64,000 nucleotides of DNA from the NCBI RefSeq assembly GCF_004402785.1, contig NZ_SOFP01000011.1, positions 1 to 64,000 on the forward strand, given 5' to 3'. This document shows positions 9,980-20,235 of the stretch, one piece after another. The notes under the pieces were generated by a model, which ran no database searches, was not told the origin of the DNA, and saw only the letters and a program-made list of their open reading frames with translations. The stretch comes from Cryobacterium algoritolerans. Its GTDB lineage: Bacteria; Actinomycetota; Actinomycetes; Actinomycetales; Microbacteriaceae. Numbering within the stretch: position 1 is the stretch's first letter; every line of letters begins with the position of its first letter. A program made the position numbers and the translations under genes.

Positions 9980-11654
9980 ACGTTTCGGAGCCCTGGCCGC
10001 GATGCTCGCGCTGGCACTGTGCCTGACCGCGTGCTCCGGCATCCCGAGGGACGGCAACGTCAGGGCAGGACAGGCGGCACAAGCCGGGGACACCCCCGCC
10101 CCGGTGTTCCTGCCGTCCAGGCCGCAGAAGGACGCCAGCCAGGAGGGCATCCTCCGTGGCTTCATCGACGCGGCGACCAGTCCGGAAAACGGTTACGAGA
10201 TCGCCCGGGAATTCCTGGCTCCGAGTTACAGCGGTTCCTGGAGCCCGGAATCGGGTGTGACCGTCGACGACGGTGGAGGCCGGAGCATCGTGGCCGCCGA
10301 CGAACGCACGATGGTTTTCTCGGTCAACCCGGTCGCCGAGGTCGACGAGATAGGCGAGTACCACGAGGTTGAATCCTCGGCGGCTGTTCCGCTGCGCTAC
10401 CAGTTCGTGCAGGTCGGCGGCCAGTGGCGGATCAGCGCGGCTCCCAACGGCACGGTAATCGACCAGGCCACCTTCCGGGACGTGTTCAGCGCACAGGCGC
10501 TCTACTTCTTCGACCCCGACTTCAACTTCCTGGTGCCGGACCTGCGCTGGTTCCCGCGCGGCGCGGCCGCGCTGACCAAGATCGTCAACGGGATACTCGC
10601 CGGCCCCAGCCCCTGGCTGGCAGGTTCGGTGTCAACCGCATTCCCCGGCGGGACCAAACTCACCGCTGACGCGGTGCAGGTCGTCGCCAGGGATGCCAAA
10701 GTCGACCTGAACAGCGAAGCCCTGAACGCCGACCGGGTCACGCTGCAACGGATGCGTGCCCAGCTGAGCAGCAGTCTCCCCGCCGGGTTGACCGTGACCA
10801 TCACGATCAACCAGAACTCCCAGGACATCGGTGAGCTGGGCGCGAATGCGCCGGTCTTGAACCCCCGGGTGGATGCCAGGGCGCTGGTGCTCCGGAACGG
10901 CGAGTTCGGCTTCCTCGCGGCGACCGGGAAGACGATCACGCCGATCCCCGGGCTCTCCGACCACATCGTCGCCCTCAACCCGAGCGCCGTCACGCTCTCG
11001 CCCGGGCAGACGGTCGCGGCCGCGCTGACCGGCTCCGGTGTCTACGGGTCGCGGGTAGGCGACGACCCGACGCTGCTCGATCCCCGGCAGGGCCTGATCG
11101 CGCCGGCGGTCGACAACCACGGCTATGTCTGGTCGGTGCCGGCAGGGCGCCCGGGTGAGCTCTTCGTTTACAGTCCGGCCGGGGACGCGACCGCGGTGCC
11201 GACGCCGTGGCCGGAAGCCTCGGCGATCCAGTCCCTCCGGGTCTCACGCGACGGCACCAGGTTGATCGCGCTGCTGCGGGCCGGCATGGACACCCGTTTC
11301 GTCGTCGTGTCGATCAAGCGGGAGAAGAACCTGCCGGTCGCCCTCGGCGACGAGGTGCAGCTGGCCTCTGAGGTGGGGGAGCCGGTCGACGCGACCTGGA
11401 TCGATGACCTCACGGTGGCGTACCTGACCGTGGTCCCCGGCGGCGTCCCGCGGATAGTCGCCCGACAGATCGGCGGCGTCAGTTCGATCCTCGAATCCGC
11501 TCCGGACAGTGTCGCCCTCGTTGGAAGCAACAGCCTGCGCGACCTGCGCGCCCTCACCTCGACCGGTGGGCTCCTGGTGCAGCGCGGTGTCGGCTGGCAG
11601 CAGCGCATCGACGCTGTCACGCTCCTGGCCACCCAGCAGGGGATCGGCGGCTAG
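9972..11654 (+). CDS. lpqB: Lipoprotein LpqB, MtrB-associated
   Basis: A 560-residue lipoprotein. The signal peptide RRRFGALAAMLALALCL ends in the lipobox LTAC, so the mature protein would begin at Cys 21 and be lipid-anchored on the outer face of the membrane. An N-terminal domain, a GerMN-type domain (about residues 200-310, with IVNGILAGPSPWLAGSVSTAFP) and a C-terminal beta-propeller-like LpqB domain follow. In mycobacteria LpqB binds the sensor domain of MtrB and modulates it, and the mtrA-mtrB-lpqB order is conserved. The ATG lies inside the end of mtrB. The gap to comF contains no gene. Confidence 0.93.
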   Translation: MRRRFGALAAMLALALCLTACSGIPRDGNVRAGQAAQAGDTPAPVFLPSRPQKDASQEGILRGFIDAATSPENGYEIAREFLAPSYSGSWSPESGVTVDDGGGRSIVAADERTMVFSVNPVAEVDEIGEYHEVESSAAVPLRYQFVQVGGQWRISAAPNGTVIDQATFRDVFSAQALYFFDPDFNFLVPDLRWFPRGAAALTKIVNGILAGPSPWLAGSVSTAFPGGTKLTADAVQVVARDAKVDLNSEALNADRVTLQRMRAQLSSSLPAGLTVTITINQNSQDIGELGANAPVLNPRVDARALVLRNGEFGFLAATGKTITPIPGLSDHIVALNPSAVTLSPGQTVAAALTGSGVYGSRVGDDPTLLDPRQGLIAPAVDNHGYVWSVPAGRPGELFVYSPAGDATAVPTPWPEASAIQSLRVSRDGTRLIALLRAGMDTRFVVVSIKREKNLPVALGDEVQLASEVGEPVDATWIDDLTVAYLTVVPGGVPRIVARQIGGVSSILESAPDSVALVGSNSLRDLRALTSTGGLLVQRGVGWQQRIDAVTLLATQQGIGG

Positions 11655-11739
11655 CCCCTCCCCGGCACCGCTTTGGACGGTTCTCCACCCTGCGGGTGCG
11701 CGAGCCCGTGCCGCGGCCGCCCGGCCGCAGGATGATCGG

Positions 11740-12435
11740 ATGAGGCGGTTGAGCGGCGTCGGGGAGGCCCTGCTCGACGCCTGGGCTGTCGTCATGCCGA
11801 CCGACTGCAGCGGGTGCGGCCGACCGGACCGGGCGCTCTGCCCGGCCTGCCGTGCCACGCTGCTGCCCGCCATTCACCGCACCGAACGGCGCGGTGTGCC
11901 GGTATGGTCTGCACTCGACTACGCGGGCGTGCCCCGGCAGGTGATCGCCGCGTACAAGGACGGCGGGCGCATGGATGCCGCGGGCATCCTCTCCGCGTCC
12001 CTCCGCTGCGCCGTCATCGCCGCGCTCGCCGCGGTGCCGGAAGCCACGGGGAGTGACGGGTCCGGCATCCACCTGGTCACCGTGCCGTCGTCGGGACGGG
12101 CCTGGCGGCAGCGGGGCTTCCACCCGGTCGACCTGCTGCTCGGCCGGTGCGGACTGATGCCGACGCGAGTGCTCCGCGCGGTCCGCGAAACCTCGGATCA
12201 GGTTGGCCTCGACCGTGCGGAACGCGGCGCGAACCGGGAAGGCTCGTTGGTCGCCAGGCGGACACTGGACGGATTTCGAGCCCTGGTCGTTGATGACATC
12301 CTCACCACAGGGGCGACGGTGCTCGAGGCCCGCCGTGCCGTGCTCGCTGCCGGTGGCGATGTGGTCGGCGTGGCCACTCTGGCAGAAACACGGCGTCGTT
12401 TCGCCGCCATCGATCGTTCATCCGAAACTCATTGA
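11740..12435 (+). CDS. ComF family phosphoribosyltransferase-like protein
   Basis: A 231-residue ComF-family protein. An N-terminal zinc-ribbon-like motif has Cys at about 23, 26, 34 and 37 (CSGCGRPDRALCPAC). A type I phosphoribosyltransferase fold follows, with PRPP-loop ALVVDDILTTGATVLEARRA near residue 185. ComF is needed for DNA uptake in naturally competent bacteria; in actinobacteria the gene is conserved next to hpf and secA but its role is unclear. ATG 11740 was chosen because it directly precedes the conserved N-terminus. The sequence CAGGAT ends 6 nt before it, so a leaderless message is possible. The end of the gene overlaps a TTGACA motif (12432-12437) that could be a -35 for hpf, though no good -10 follows. 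Confidence 0.85.
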   Translation: MRRLSGVGEALLDAWAVVMPTDCSGCGRPDRALCPACRATLLPAIHRTERRGVPVWSALDYAGVPRQVIAAYKDGGRMDAAGILSASLRCAVIAALAAVPEATGSDGSGIHLVTVPSSGRAWRQRGFHPVDLLLGRCGLMPTRVLRAVRETSDQVGLDRAERGANREGSLVARRTLDGFRALVVDDILTTGATVLEARRAVLAAGGDVVGVATLAETRRRFAAIDRSSETH

Positions 12436-12536
12436 CAAAAGCGGTGACTTATCCCGTGGACGGCAGTACGGTGGGAGCTACAGGCGCGTACTAATCGCCC
12501 AGATACAAGGGCGGTTCGCCAGATCTGGAGGTCGTC

Positions 12537-13238
12537 ATGGAAACAAACATTGTAGGACGAAACCTGGGGATCACTGATCGTTTCCGGGAGTATGCCACGG
12601 AGAAGGCCGAGAAGGTTGCCGGCCTCGCCGAGAAGGCGCTCGCCCTGGAAATCAAGCTCAGCCGCCACCGTGAAAAGAACGGGGCGACGGGCAACGACCG
12701 CGTCGAACTCACGCTGATCGGCAAGGGGCCCATCGTGCGGGCCGAGGCCGACGGCTCCGATAAGTACGCGGCGTTCGACGTCGCGCTCGGCCGGCTGCTC
12801 GAGCGAGTGCGCCGGGCGAAGGACCGCCAGAAGCTGCACCGTGGCGGCGCCCACCGGCCCACCTCGCTGCACGACGCCGCATCGGTGGACTTTCGCGTCG
12901 TCGACATCACCCCGGCCGACGCGGAGACCCTCGAGCGCGTGCGCACGGGAGCGATCCAGGTCGTGAATTCTGAGGCCACGGTCGAGGAGCCGGAGGACAC
13001 CTATTCTCCGGTCGTCATCCGCCGTAAGGTCTTCGCCGCGGCGCCGATGACCGTGGATGACGCGCTCTACTTCATGGAGCTGGTCGGCCACGACTTCTAC
13101 CTGTTCCAGGACTTGGAAACCAAGCGTCCGAGCGTCGTCTACCGGCGCAAGGGCTGGGACTACGGTGTGATCGAACTGGACGAGAACAGTGACGAACTCC
13201 GGGAGGTCGTGCAGTCGGCCACGAAGCGCAGCAACTGA
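12537..13238 (+). CDS. hpf: Long-form ribosome hibernation promoting factor
   Basis: A 233-residue long HPF. The N-terminal S30AE domain (residues 1-105) begins ETNIVGRNLGITDRFREYATEKAEKV, and a linker follows. The C-terminal dimerisation domain (about 170-230) has KVFAAAPMTVDDALYFMELVGHDFYLF and VVYRRKGWDYGVIELDE. Long HPF dimerises 70S ribosomes into inactive 100S particles in stationary phase or stress. A clear Shine-Dalgarno GGAGG (12527-12531) lies 5 nt before the ATG. Bases 12436-12536 hold the promoter, of which I can only point to TTGACA at 12432-12437. The hpf-secA order is typical of actinobacteria. Confidence 0.95.
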   Translation: METNIVGRNLGITDRFREYATEKAEKVAGLAEKALALEIKLSRHREKNGATGNDRVELTLIGKGPIVRAEADGSDKYAAFDVALGRLLERVRRAKDRQKLHRGGAHRPTSLHDAASVDFRVVDITPADAETLERVRTGAIQVVNSEATVEEPEDTYSPVVIRRKVFAAAPMTVDDALYFMELVGHDFYLFQDLETKRPSVVYRRKGWDYGVIELDENSDELREVVQSATKRSN

Positions 13239-13249
13239 CCAACTAGCAT

Positions 13250-13258
13250 TGTTATAGT
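13250..13258 (+). promoter_or_regulatory. Extended -10 promoter for secA
   Basis: TGTTATAGT reads as TG-N-TATAGT, an extended -10 element 12 nt after the hpf stop codon. No good -35 is present, as expected for extended -10 promoters. It predicts a start near 13265 and an [12 protein letters not shown] leader of about 85 nt. Confidence 0.5.
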
Positions 13259-13265
13259 TGCCGCT

Positions 13266-13307
13266 GTGTCGGCGCGCTGCGCCGGAACACATGCGTCCGG
13301 CCGGACG
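13266..13307 (+). promoter_or_regulatory. Two consecutive hairpins in the secA leader
   Basis: The first hairpin pairs GTGT (13266-13269) with ACAC (13287-13290) and GGCGC (13271-13275) with GCGCC (13279-13283). The second is the perfect 14-bp palindrome CGTCCGGCCGGACG at 13294-13307. Both lie between the predicted transcription start and the secA start codon. A regulatory role is inference. Confidence 0.4.
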
Positions 13308-13350
13308 ACAGGCGTGAGTATGCGCCATGACGACTATATGGAGTGCATTC

Positions 13351-16158
<2,808 letters not shown>

Positions 16159-16185
16159 CCCACCGTCGAGCAACTCACCGGACGC

Positions 16186-16255
16186 TGATCAGCCACGCGA
16201 CGTGATCAGCCCCGCGACGTGATCAGTCACGTGATCAGTCACACGAGGGGATCAG
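16186..16255. repeat. Five irregularly spaced GATCAG repeats between secA and an Rv3235-like gene
   Basis: TGATCAG occurs at 16186, 16203, 16220 and 16232, with a GGATCAG variant ending at 16255. Copies are 12-18 bp apart and often followed by a C/T-CAC extension. Because TGATCA is self-complementary, neighbouring copies can pair (for example 16185-16191 with 16203-16209, 7 bp). They lie between convergent genes, so a terminator function is possible. Confidence 0.55.
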
Positions 16256-16690
16256 TCACAGGATGTTGATCGCGCTGGCCCGCCAGCGGTGGTCGAGGCC
16301 CTCCAGCCGGAGCGCGACGGCGCGCACCCGCGCGCGGCTGTGCACGATGACCACGGCCTCGATCACGCCGTCGCGCGGCTCGGTGATGGTAACCCGGCCG
16401 ATACTGATGGCGGGGCGCTGAGCCTGCTGGCCCTTGACCGCACGGGCACGTGATGAAAGCACCACCCGTTTGAGCAGGTGCCGGTAGACGTCGTCGCTGA
16501 CCCAGCGCGCGAGCTGGTCGAGCTCCCGTGCGCCGGCCAGCACCTCGATCACGCACCGGGTGAGATTCACCAGCAGCGGTTCCGGATCGGGAAGTTGTTC
16601 CCTTGGACTCGGCTGGTGACCGAAGAAGTCCTCGTCGAGGAATCGTTCGGTGCGGGGGTGCGATGCCGGGTCGGCAGCAGGATCGGTCAT
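16256..16690 (-). CDS. Rv3235 family protein
   Basis: A 144-residue soluble protein resembling the Rv3235 family, which lies beside secA1 in actinobacteria. The N-terminal 35 residues are polar and likely disordered (PAADPASHPRTERF). The conserved body runs from LLVNLTRCVIEVLAGARELDQLARWVSDDVYRHLLKR to the C-terminal beta-rich RVRAVALRLEGLDHRWR. It has no signal peptide or membrane segment, and its function is unknown. A strong Shine-Dalgarno GGAGG precedes the ATG. That ATG overlaps the stop of the upstream Ser/Thr-repeat ORF as ATGA, which suggests coupling if that ORF is real. Confidence 0.82.
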   Translation of the reverse strand: MTDPAADPASHPRTERFLDEDFFGHQPSPREQLPDPEPLLVNLTRCVIEVLAGARELDQLARWVSDDVYRHLLKRVVLSSRARAVKGQQAQRPAISIGRVTITEPRDGVIEAVVIVHSRARVRAVALRLEGLDHRWRASAINIL

Positions 16691-16989
16691 GACTCCTCCG
16701 AGGCGCGTGAGCCCGCTGCCGTGGCGCAGTCCGCCTGGGCATCCGGGTGGTTCTGGCGTTCAGGTGGTGCTGAAGTGGTGCTGGTGCTGGTGCTGGTGCT
16801 GGTGCTGGTGCTGGTGCTGGTGCTGGTGCTGGTGCTGGTGCTGGTGCTGGTGCTGGTGCTGGTGCTGGTGCTGGTGCTGGTGCTGGTGCTGGTGCTGCGG
16901 CTGGTGCTGGTGCTGGAGTTCGAGTGGGTCGGGAATTTGGGAGGATCACCAAGTACCCCCCGAGCGGGGGTGGATCCCTTGGCGGACAC
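16687..16989 (-). CDS. Candidate small Ser/Thr-repeat protein encoded by a hexanucleotide microsatellite
   Basis: A possible 100-residue ORF starts at a GTG (16989) with N-terminus SAKGSTPARGVLGDPPKFP. It is followed by a long Ser-Thr dipeptide run encoded by AGCACC repeats and a C-terminal tail SAPPERQNHPDAQADC. Its TGA overlaps the ATG of the Rv3235-like gene as ATGA, and its last codons carry that gene's Shine-Dalgarno. Against it: no convincing ribosome site of its own, and the other frames through the repeat are open too (Ala-Pro on this strand, Leu-Val on the opposite strand). No family is recognised. Together with 16990-17078, which contains only the leaderless promoter of the next gene, it accounts for the stretch between annotated neighbours. 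Confidence 0.35.
   Translation of the reverse strand: MSAKGSTPARGVLGDPPKFPTHSNSSTSTSRSTSTSTSTSTSTSTSTSTSTSTSTSTSTSTSTSTSTSTSTTSAPPERQNHPDAQADCATAAGSRASEES
16777..16920 (+). repeat. Hexanucleotide microsatellite (GGTGCT)20
   Basis: Twenty uninterrupted copies of GGTGCT span 16777-16896. A GCGGCT variant, two more perfect copies and a degenerate GGAGTT end at 16920. Perfect short repeats of this length are prone to slipped-strand copy-number change. Each unit is two codons, so changes would lengthen or shorten a protein without altering frame. Confidence 0.95.
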
Positions 16990-17066
16990 TCAACCATTTC
17001 ACCGCTGCGGTGTCTAGCGCTTATATCCCCTGTGGATAACCGGTGGCCTGTGTCGGCCGCTCAGGC

Positions 17067-17072
17067 TAGCTT
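17067..17072 (+). promoter_or_regulatory. -10 hexamer TAGCTT, leaderless start
   Basis: TAGCTT ends 6 nt before the GTG at 17079 and there is no Shine-Dalgarno, so transcription would begin at or next to the start codon. Confidence 0.5.
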
Positions 17073-17078
17073 CGGGGT

Positions 17079-17735
17079 GTGCGCTGGGACAACCTGTTCG
17101 ACGACCTCGAGGGACAGCTCGAACACGAGTTGAACGCCGAGGAGGTCGACCTGCGCGCCGAAGAGGAACGGCTGCGCCTGGGCCGGCTCTCCCTGCGGGA
17201 CCGGCTGACCAGCCTCGCCGCTGGCCGAGGGGGCGCAGTCCTGGCAACCGGAGCGGCGGGGAACGGCGCTGCCCGGAGCGGAGCTGCGCGGAGCCGCGCC
17301 GGCATTCTCCGGATCGCCCTCGTTTCGGGGGAGACCATCACCCTGCGGCCGACGACATTCGGCCGGGACTGGCTGGCCGCCGATCTGTTGGACGCGCCCA
17401 CCCTGGGTGCGCAGTGCGTGCTTCCGCTCGCTGCGATCGCGGGGGTGATCGTATCGGCTGCCGAGGTTCCCGTGTCCCTGGCGGCGGAACCCGACCGTGC
17501 GGCCCGGCTGGTGGATCGGATCGGCCTGTCGTTTGTGCTCCGCGACCTGTGCCGACGCCGGTCGAGCCTCGAAGTGCACACGCGCACGGGTCTGCTCACC
17601 GGCACGATCGACCGGGTCGGGCGGGACCACATGGACCTGGCCTTGCACGCAGCGGGAACGCTGCGCCGGGCCGCGGAGGTGCACCAGTACCGGATTGTGC
17701 CGCTTGCCGAGATCCAGCTGGTCCGGCTTTCCTAG
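17079..17735 (+). CDS. Conserved hypothetical actinobacterial protein
   Basis: A 218-residue soluble protein that I do not recognise as a named family. An acidic, probably coiled N-terminus (RWDNLFDDLEGQLEHELNAEEVDLRAEEERLR) is followed by a Gly/Ala-rich linker near residues 50-75 (GNGAARSGAARSRAG). The body has two beta-rich segments, around ILRIALVSGETITLRPTTFG and SLEVHTRTGLLTGTIDRVGRDHMDLAL. The second resembles a small SH3/Sm-like barrel, though this is only an impression. It starts at a GTG with a leaderless -10 and converges with a helix-turn-helix gene 34 bp away. Function unknown. Confidence 0.7.
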   Translation: MRWDNLFDDLEGQLEHELNAEEVDLRAEEERLRLGRLSLRDRLTSLAAGRGGAVLATGAAGNGAARSGAARSRAGILRIALVSGETITLRPTTFGRDWLAADLLDAPTLGAQCVLPLAAIAGVIVSAAEVPVSLAAEPDRAARLVDRIGLSFVLRDLCRRRSSLEVHTRTGLLTGTIDRVGRDHMDLALHAAGTLRRAAEVHQYRIVPLAEIQLVRLS

Positions 17736-17769
17736 CCGGACCGGCGTGCCCGGGCGGGCAACGGCAGGG

Positions 17770-18057
17770 TCAGTTCTCCGGTCTGATGATGCGACCGGCG
17801 GAGAGCTCGGGGATGTTGCCGAAGTCCGACTGCTGCCAGAGCGCCATCCGCCTGGCCTCCTCGTACTTGGCTTCGATGAAGGACTCGAGCACAATGCGCT
17901 CGACCCGCCAGACCCCGGACGTGCCGAGCCGGATCGCGGGGAGTTCGCCGGTGCGCACCAGGTCGTGCACCTCGGCCGCGGAGAGAGACAGGATCTCCGC
18001 GGTGTCGGCGAGGGTGAGGAAACGGCCCACTGCGGGGGAAGGAACGGAATCGTTCAT
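17770..18057 (-). CDS. Small helix-turn-helix DNA-binding protein (excisionase/BldC type)
   Basis: A 95-residue protein with a MerR-like/excisionase helix-turn-helix: FLTLADTAEILSLSAAEVHDLVRTGELPAIRLGTSGVWRVERIVLESFI (residues 13-61). It ends in a short charged tail. Proteins of this size and layout include the developmental regulator BldC and Xis proteins; no integrase is nearby, so a chromosomal regulator is more likely. The start at 18057 was chosen because GATAAT (18069-18064) lies 6 nt upstream, a possible leaderless -10, and because the ORF upstream is a shadow. Targets are unknown. Confidence 0.8.
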   Translation of the reverse strand: MNDSVPSPAVGRFLTLADTAEILSLSAAEVHDLVRTGELPAIRLGTSGVWRVERIVLESFIEAKYEEARRMALWQQSDFGNIPELSAGRIIRPEN

Positions 18058-18188
18058 GCACCGATTATCCGCCGTCGGCCCGTGTGGAGCGTGAGCGACG
18101 CCCACCTGTGGATAACTCGCCCACGCGCGCGCAGGGACGACCACGATGGATACCGACGAGACATGCTCTCGAGAACGGAGGACCGGTC

Positions 18189-18821
18189 GTGGGCAAGCCG
18201 ACGAGCAATTCCCGTCCGGGATTCTGGTTCGACCCGCGCTTCGCGATCGGCCTGGTGCTGGTCCTCGCCGCGGTCATCGGCGTCTACTTCGTCGTCGCGG
18301 GCAGCGAGCGGACGACGGCCGTCTATGCCGCTCGGTCCGCGCTGACCGTCGGCGACCATATCGAGGCCGGCGACCTCGGGGTGTCGCACGTGCGCCTCGA
18401 CGGCGCCGATGGCCTGTACCTGACGCCCAGGCGGCTTCCGGCAGAGGGCCTCATCGTGACGCGCACCGTCGCCGCGGGCGAACTCGTCCCTGCCGCGGCC
18501 GTCGGGCGGAATTCCGGGGCGGAGGTGACGAGCGTGGTGGTCGAACTCACCAGTACCCTGGCCGCGGCGATCGGACCGGGCTCGGTAGTGGACGTCTGGT
18601 CGGCGCGACAATCCGACCATGCACAATTCGCGCCGCCCGTGGTGCTCGTCGGCCAGGCCGGGGTTGTGCGGATCGTTGAGCCGACCGGCCTCGTGGCGGC
18701 GAACGGCCGCAGATCGGTGGAGATCCTGGTGCCCAAGTCCAGGGTCGCGTCGGTGCTCGAGGCCATCGCCAACGATGACGCCATCGCCGTCGTCCCGGTC
18801 AACGAGCCGCTCGGGGAATGA
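18189..18821 (+). CDS. SAF domain membrane protein (CpaB/FlgA-like)
   Basis: A 210-residue protein with one N-terminal membrane helix (about residues 16-38, FAIGLVLVLAAVIGVYFVVA) and an extracytoplasmic SAF domain (about 45-110, YAARSALTVGDHIEAGDL, plus EGLIVTRTVAAGELVP). CpaB proteins act in Flp/Tad pilus assembly, but no other tad/cpa assembly gene is in this window. GTG 18189 was chosen because GGAGGA (18177-18182) lies 6 nt upstream; the longer ORF adds a basic non-conserved extension. Its stop overlaps the next ATG (18818), so it is coupled to the CpaE-like gene. Confidence 0.8.
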   Translation: MGKPTSNSRPGFWFDPRFAIGLVLVLAAVIGVYFVVAGSERTTAVYAARSALTVGDHIEAGDLGVSHVRLDGADGLYLTPRRLPAEGLIVTRTVAAGELVPAAAVGRNSGAEVTSVVVELTSTLAAAIGPGSVVDVWSARQSDHAQFAPPVVLVGQAGVVRIVEPTGLVAANGRRSVEILVPKSRVASVLEAIANDDAIAVVPVNEPLGE

Positions 18822-20155
18822 CAGTGGCCACCCTGGCGCTGGCGCTGCCCCGCCGCACCGAGGATCGGCTGCTGGCCGACATCGTCGAACACGGCCATGC
18901 CATCGTGGCGCGCGCTGCCACTGTCCCGGATATCCTCGACGTGATCAGCGAGCACACTCCCGACATTGTGATCGCCGGGGCAGCCCGCGACACGCTGAGC
19001 GCCGAGCTGATCGCGGCCTGCGACGCCCGCGGCATCCGGCTGATCGCCCTTGCCGCGACGGATGCCGACCGCCGGCATGCGGTCGGACTCGGCCTGTTCG
19101 AGGTCCTCGATGCCTCGGCTGCCTGGTCAGAGATCGAGCCGCTGATCGTGGGCGGAATCGTCATCCCGTCCCGCATCGGGGACCAATCCGCCTCGAACGC
19201 GGCGCCCGGCGCCGGCTCCGTTCATGCCGGCTCCGTTCATGCCGGCTCCGTTCATGCCGGCTCCGTTCATGCCGACTCGGTGCGCACAGGCTCGGTGATT
19301 GCCGTCTGGGGTCCTGCAGGCTCGCCCGGCCGGACCACCCTGGCAATCAATATCGCGGCGGAGATCGCTGCCGCTGGGCACACGGTCGCGCTCGCGGACA
19401 TCGACACCTACAGCGGGTCGGTCGCGCCCACCCTGGGCATGCTCGATGAGGCACCCGGCTTCGCTGCGGCGTGCCGACTGGCCGGTTCGGACAGTCTCAC
19501 CCGCTCGGAACTGGAGCGCATCGCGCAACGGTATGCCTCGCCCTCCGGCGCGTTCTGGGTTCTCACCGGCATCGGCCGGCCGTCGCGCTGGCCGGAACTG
19601 TCGAGCGAGCGGGTCACCCGCACCATCGAGGCGCTCCGGCACTGGGTGGACTATGTCGTGCTCGACACGGGCTTCAGCCTGGAAAGCGATGAGGAGATCT
19701 CGAGCGACCTGTTCGCGCCGCGGCGCAATGCGGCCACCCTCACCGGGCTGCGGGAGTGCGATCACGTCGTCGCCTGCGGCCTGGCAGACCCGGTGGGGAT
19801 GGCACGGTTCCTGCGGGCCTGGGTCGACCTTGCCGAGGTGATCACGACCGATCGGGTGAGCGTCGTGATGAACCGGGTTCGTTCCAGCGCGGTCGGCCTC
19901 GATCCGCGGGGGCAGGTGGTGCAGGCGCTGCGACGGTTCGGCGGCATCGAATCGGCGGTCCTTGTGCCACAGGACCAGCACGGGGCGGATGCGGCGGTCC
20001 TCGCCGGGCGCACCCTGCGCGATGCCGCGCCGAAGTCGCCCGCGCGGGTGCGCATCCGCCGGTTCGTGCGGGCGGAGCTGCTGCCAGTGCCCGACCAGGC
20101 TCCCACCCGTCGTCGTGCGCGGGTCTGGTGGCGGAGGGCGGCGACGGCGGGCTGA
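18818..20155 (+). CDS. CpaE/MinD-like P-loop protein with lysine-less Walker A
   Basis: A 445-residue protein in two halves. Residues 1-125 look like a degenerate receiver-type domain (IVEHGHAIVARAATVPDILDVI). Residues 158-400 form a MinD/ParA-like domain. The linker contains four copies of GSVHA. The P-loop reads GPAGSPGRTT (residues 165-174) instead of the family GPKGGVGKTT, so both the signature and the phosphate-binding lysines are replaced (Ala and Arg). Switch-like DIDTYSGSVAPTLGM and VDYVVLDTGF are retained. CpaE positions Tad pili in other bacteria; here it is coupled only to a CpaB-like gene. Nucleotide hydrolysis may be weak or absent. The arginine-rich C-terminus (RRRARVWWRR) could touch membrane or nucleic acid. 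Confidence 0.78.
   Translation: MTVATLALALPRRTEDRLLADIVEHGHAIVARAATVPDILDVISEHTPDIVIAGAARDTLSAELIAACDARGIRLIALAATDADRRHAVGLGLFEVLDASAAWSEIEPLIVGGIVIPSRIGDQSASNAAPGAGSVHAGSVHAGSVHAGSVHADSVRTGSVIAVWGPAGSPGRTTLAINIAAEIAAAGHTVALADIDTYSGSVAPTLGMLDEAPGFAAACRLAGSDSLTRSELERIAQRYASPSGAFWVLTGIGRPSRWPELSSERVTRTIEALRHWVDYVVLDTGFSLESDEEISSDLFAPRRNAATLTGLRECDHVVACGLADPVGMARFLRAWVDLAEVITTDRVSVVMNRVRSSAVGLDPRGQVVQALRRFGGIESAVLVPQDQHGADAAVLAGRTLRDAAPKSPARVRIRRFVRAELLPVPDQAPTRRRARVWWRRAATAG
19211..19270 (+). repeat. 15-bp tandem repeat, 4 perfect copies, in the CpaE-like gene
   Basis: GCCGGCTCCGTTCAT is repeated exactly four times and followed by a degenerate fifth copy (19271-19285). Each copy adds five residues (AGSVH) to the linker between the two domains. 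A length-variable linker is likely. Confidence 0.95.
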
Positions 20156-20235
20156 CTCGGCCCGGGCGCGACCACCTCGGCGGGCCACCTCGTCGTCCTG
20201 GGCTGCGGGCGGGTCCTGCGCGTCGGACCGCCGCG

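Noticed and set aside
12432..12472. TTGACA-based housekeeping promoter for hpf
   Set aside because: TTGACA (12432-12437) is perfect, but no -10-like hexamer lies 16-18 bp downstream, so a complete promoter was not annotated.
13291..13317. An 8-codon ORF (MRPAGRQA) in the secA leader
   Set aside because: It has no Shine-Dalgarno and is coincident with the palindrome. There is too little evidence compared with the mtrA and corC leader candidates.
16239..16997. A 252-codon Ala-Pro repeat ORF on the minus strand through the microsatellite
   Set aside because: It runs across the whole Rv3235-like gene in another frame with biased, low-complexity composition. It is best explained as a shadow of that gene and of the repeat.
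16478..17017. A plus-strand Leu-Val repeat ORF of 179 codons resembling a membrane helix
   Set aside because: It is antisense to the Rv3235-like gene, with no ribosome site or conserved start. The Leu-Val run is just another reading of the GGTGCT repeat.
17770..18057. Excisionase of an integrated element
   Set aside because: The helix-turn-helix resembles Xis, but there is no integrase, att-like repeat pair or phage gene nearby. A chromosomal BldC-like regulator is more likely.
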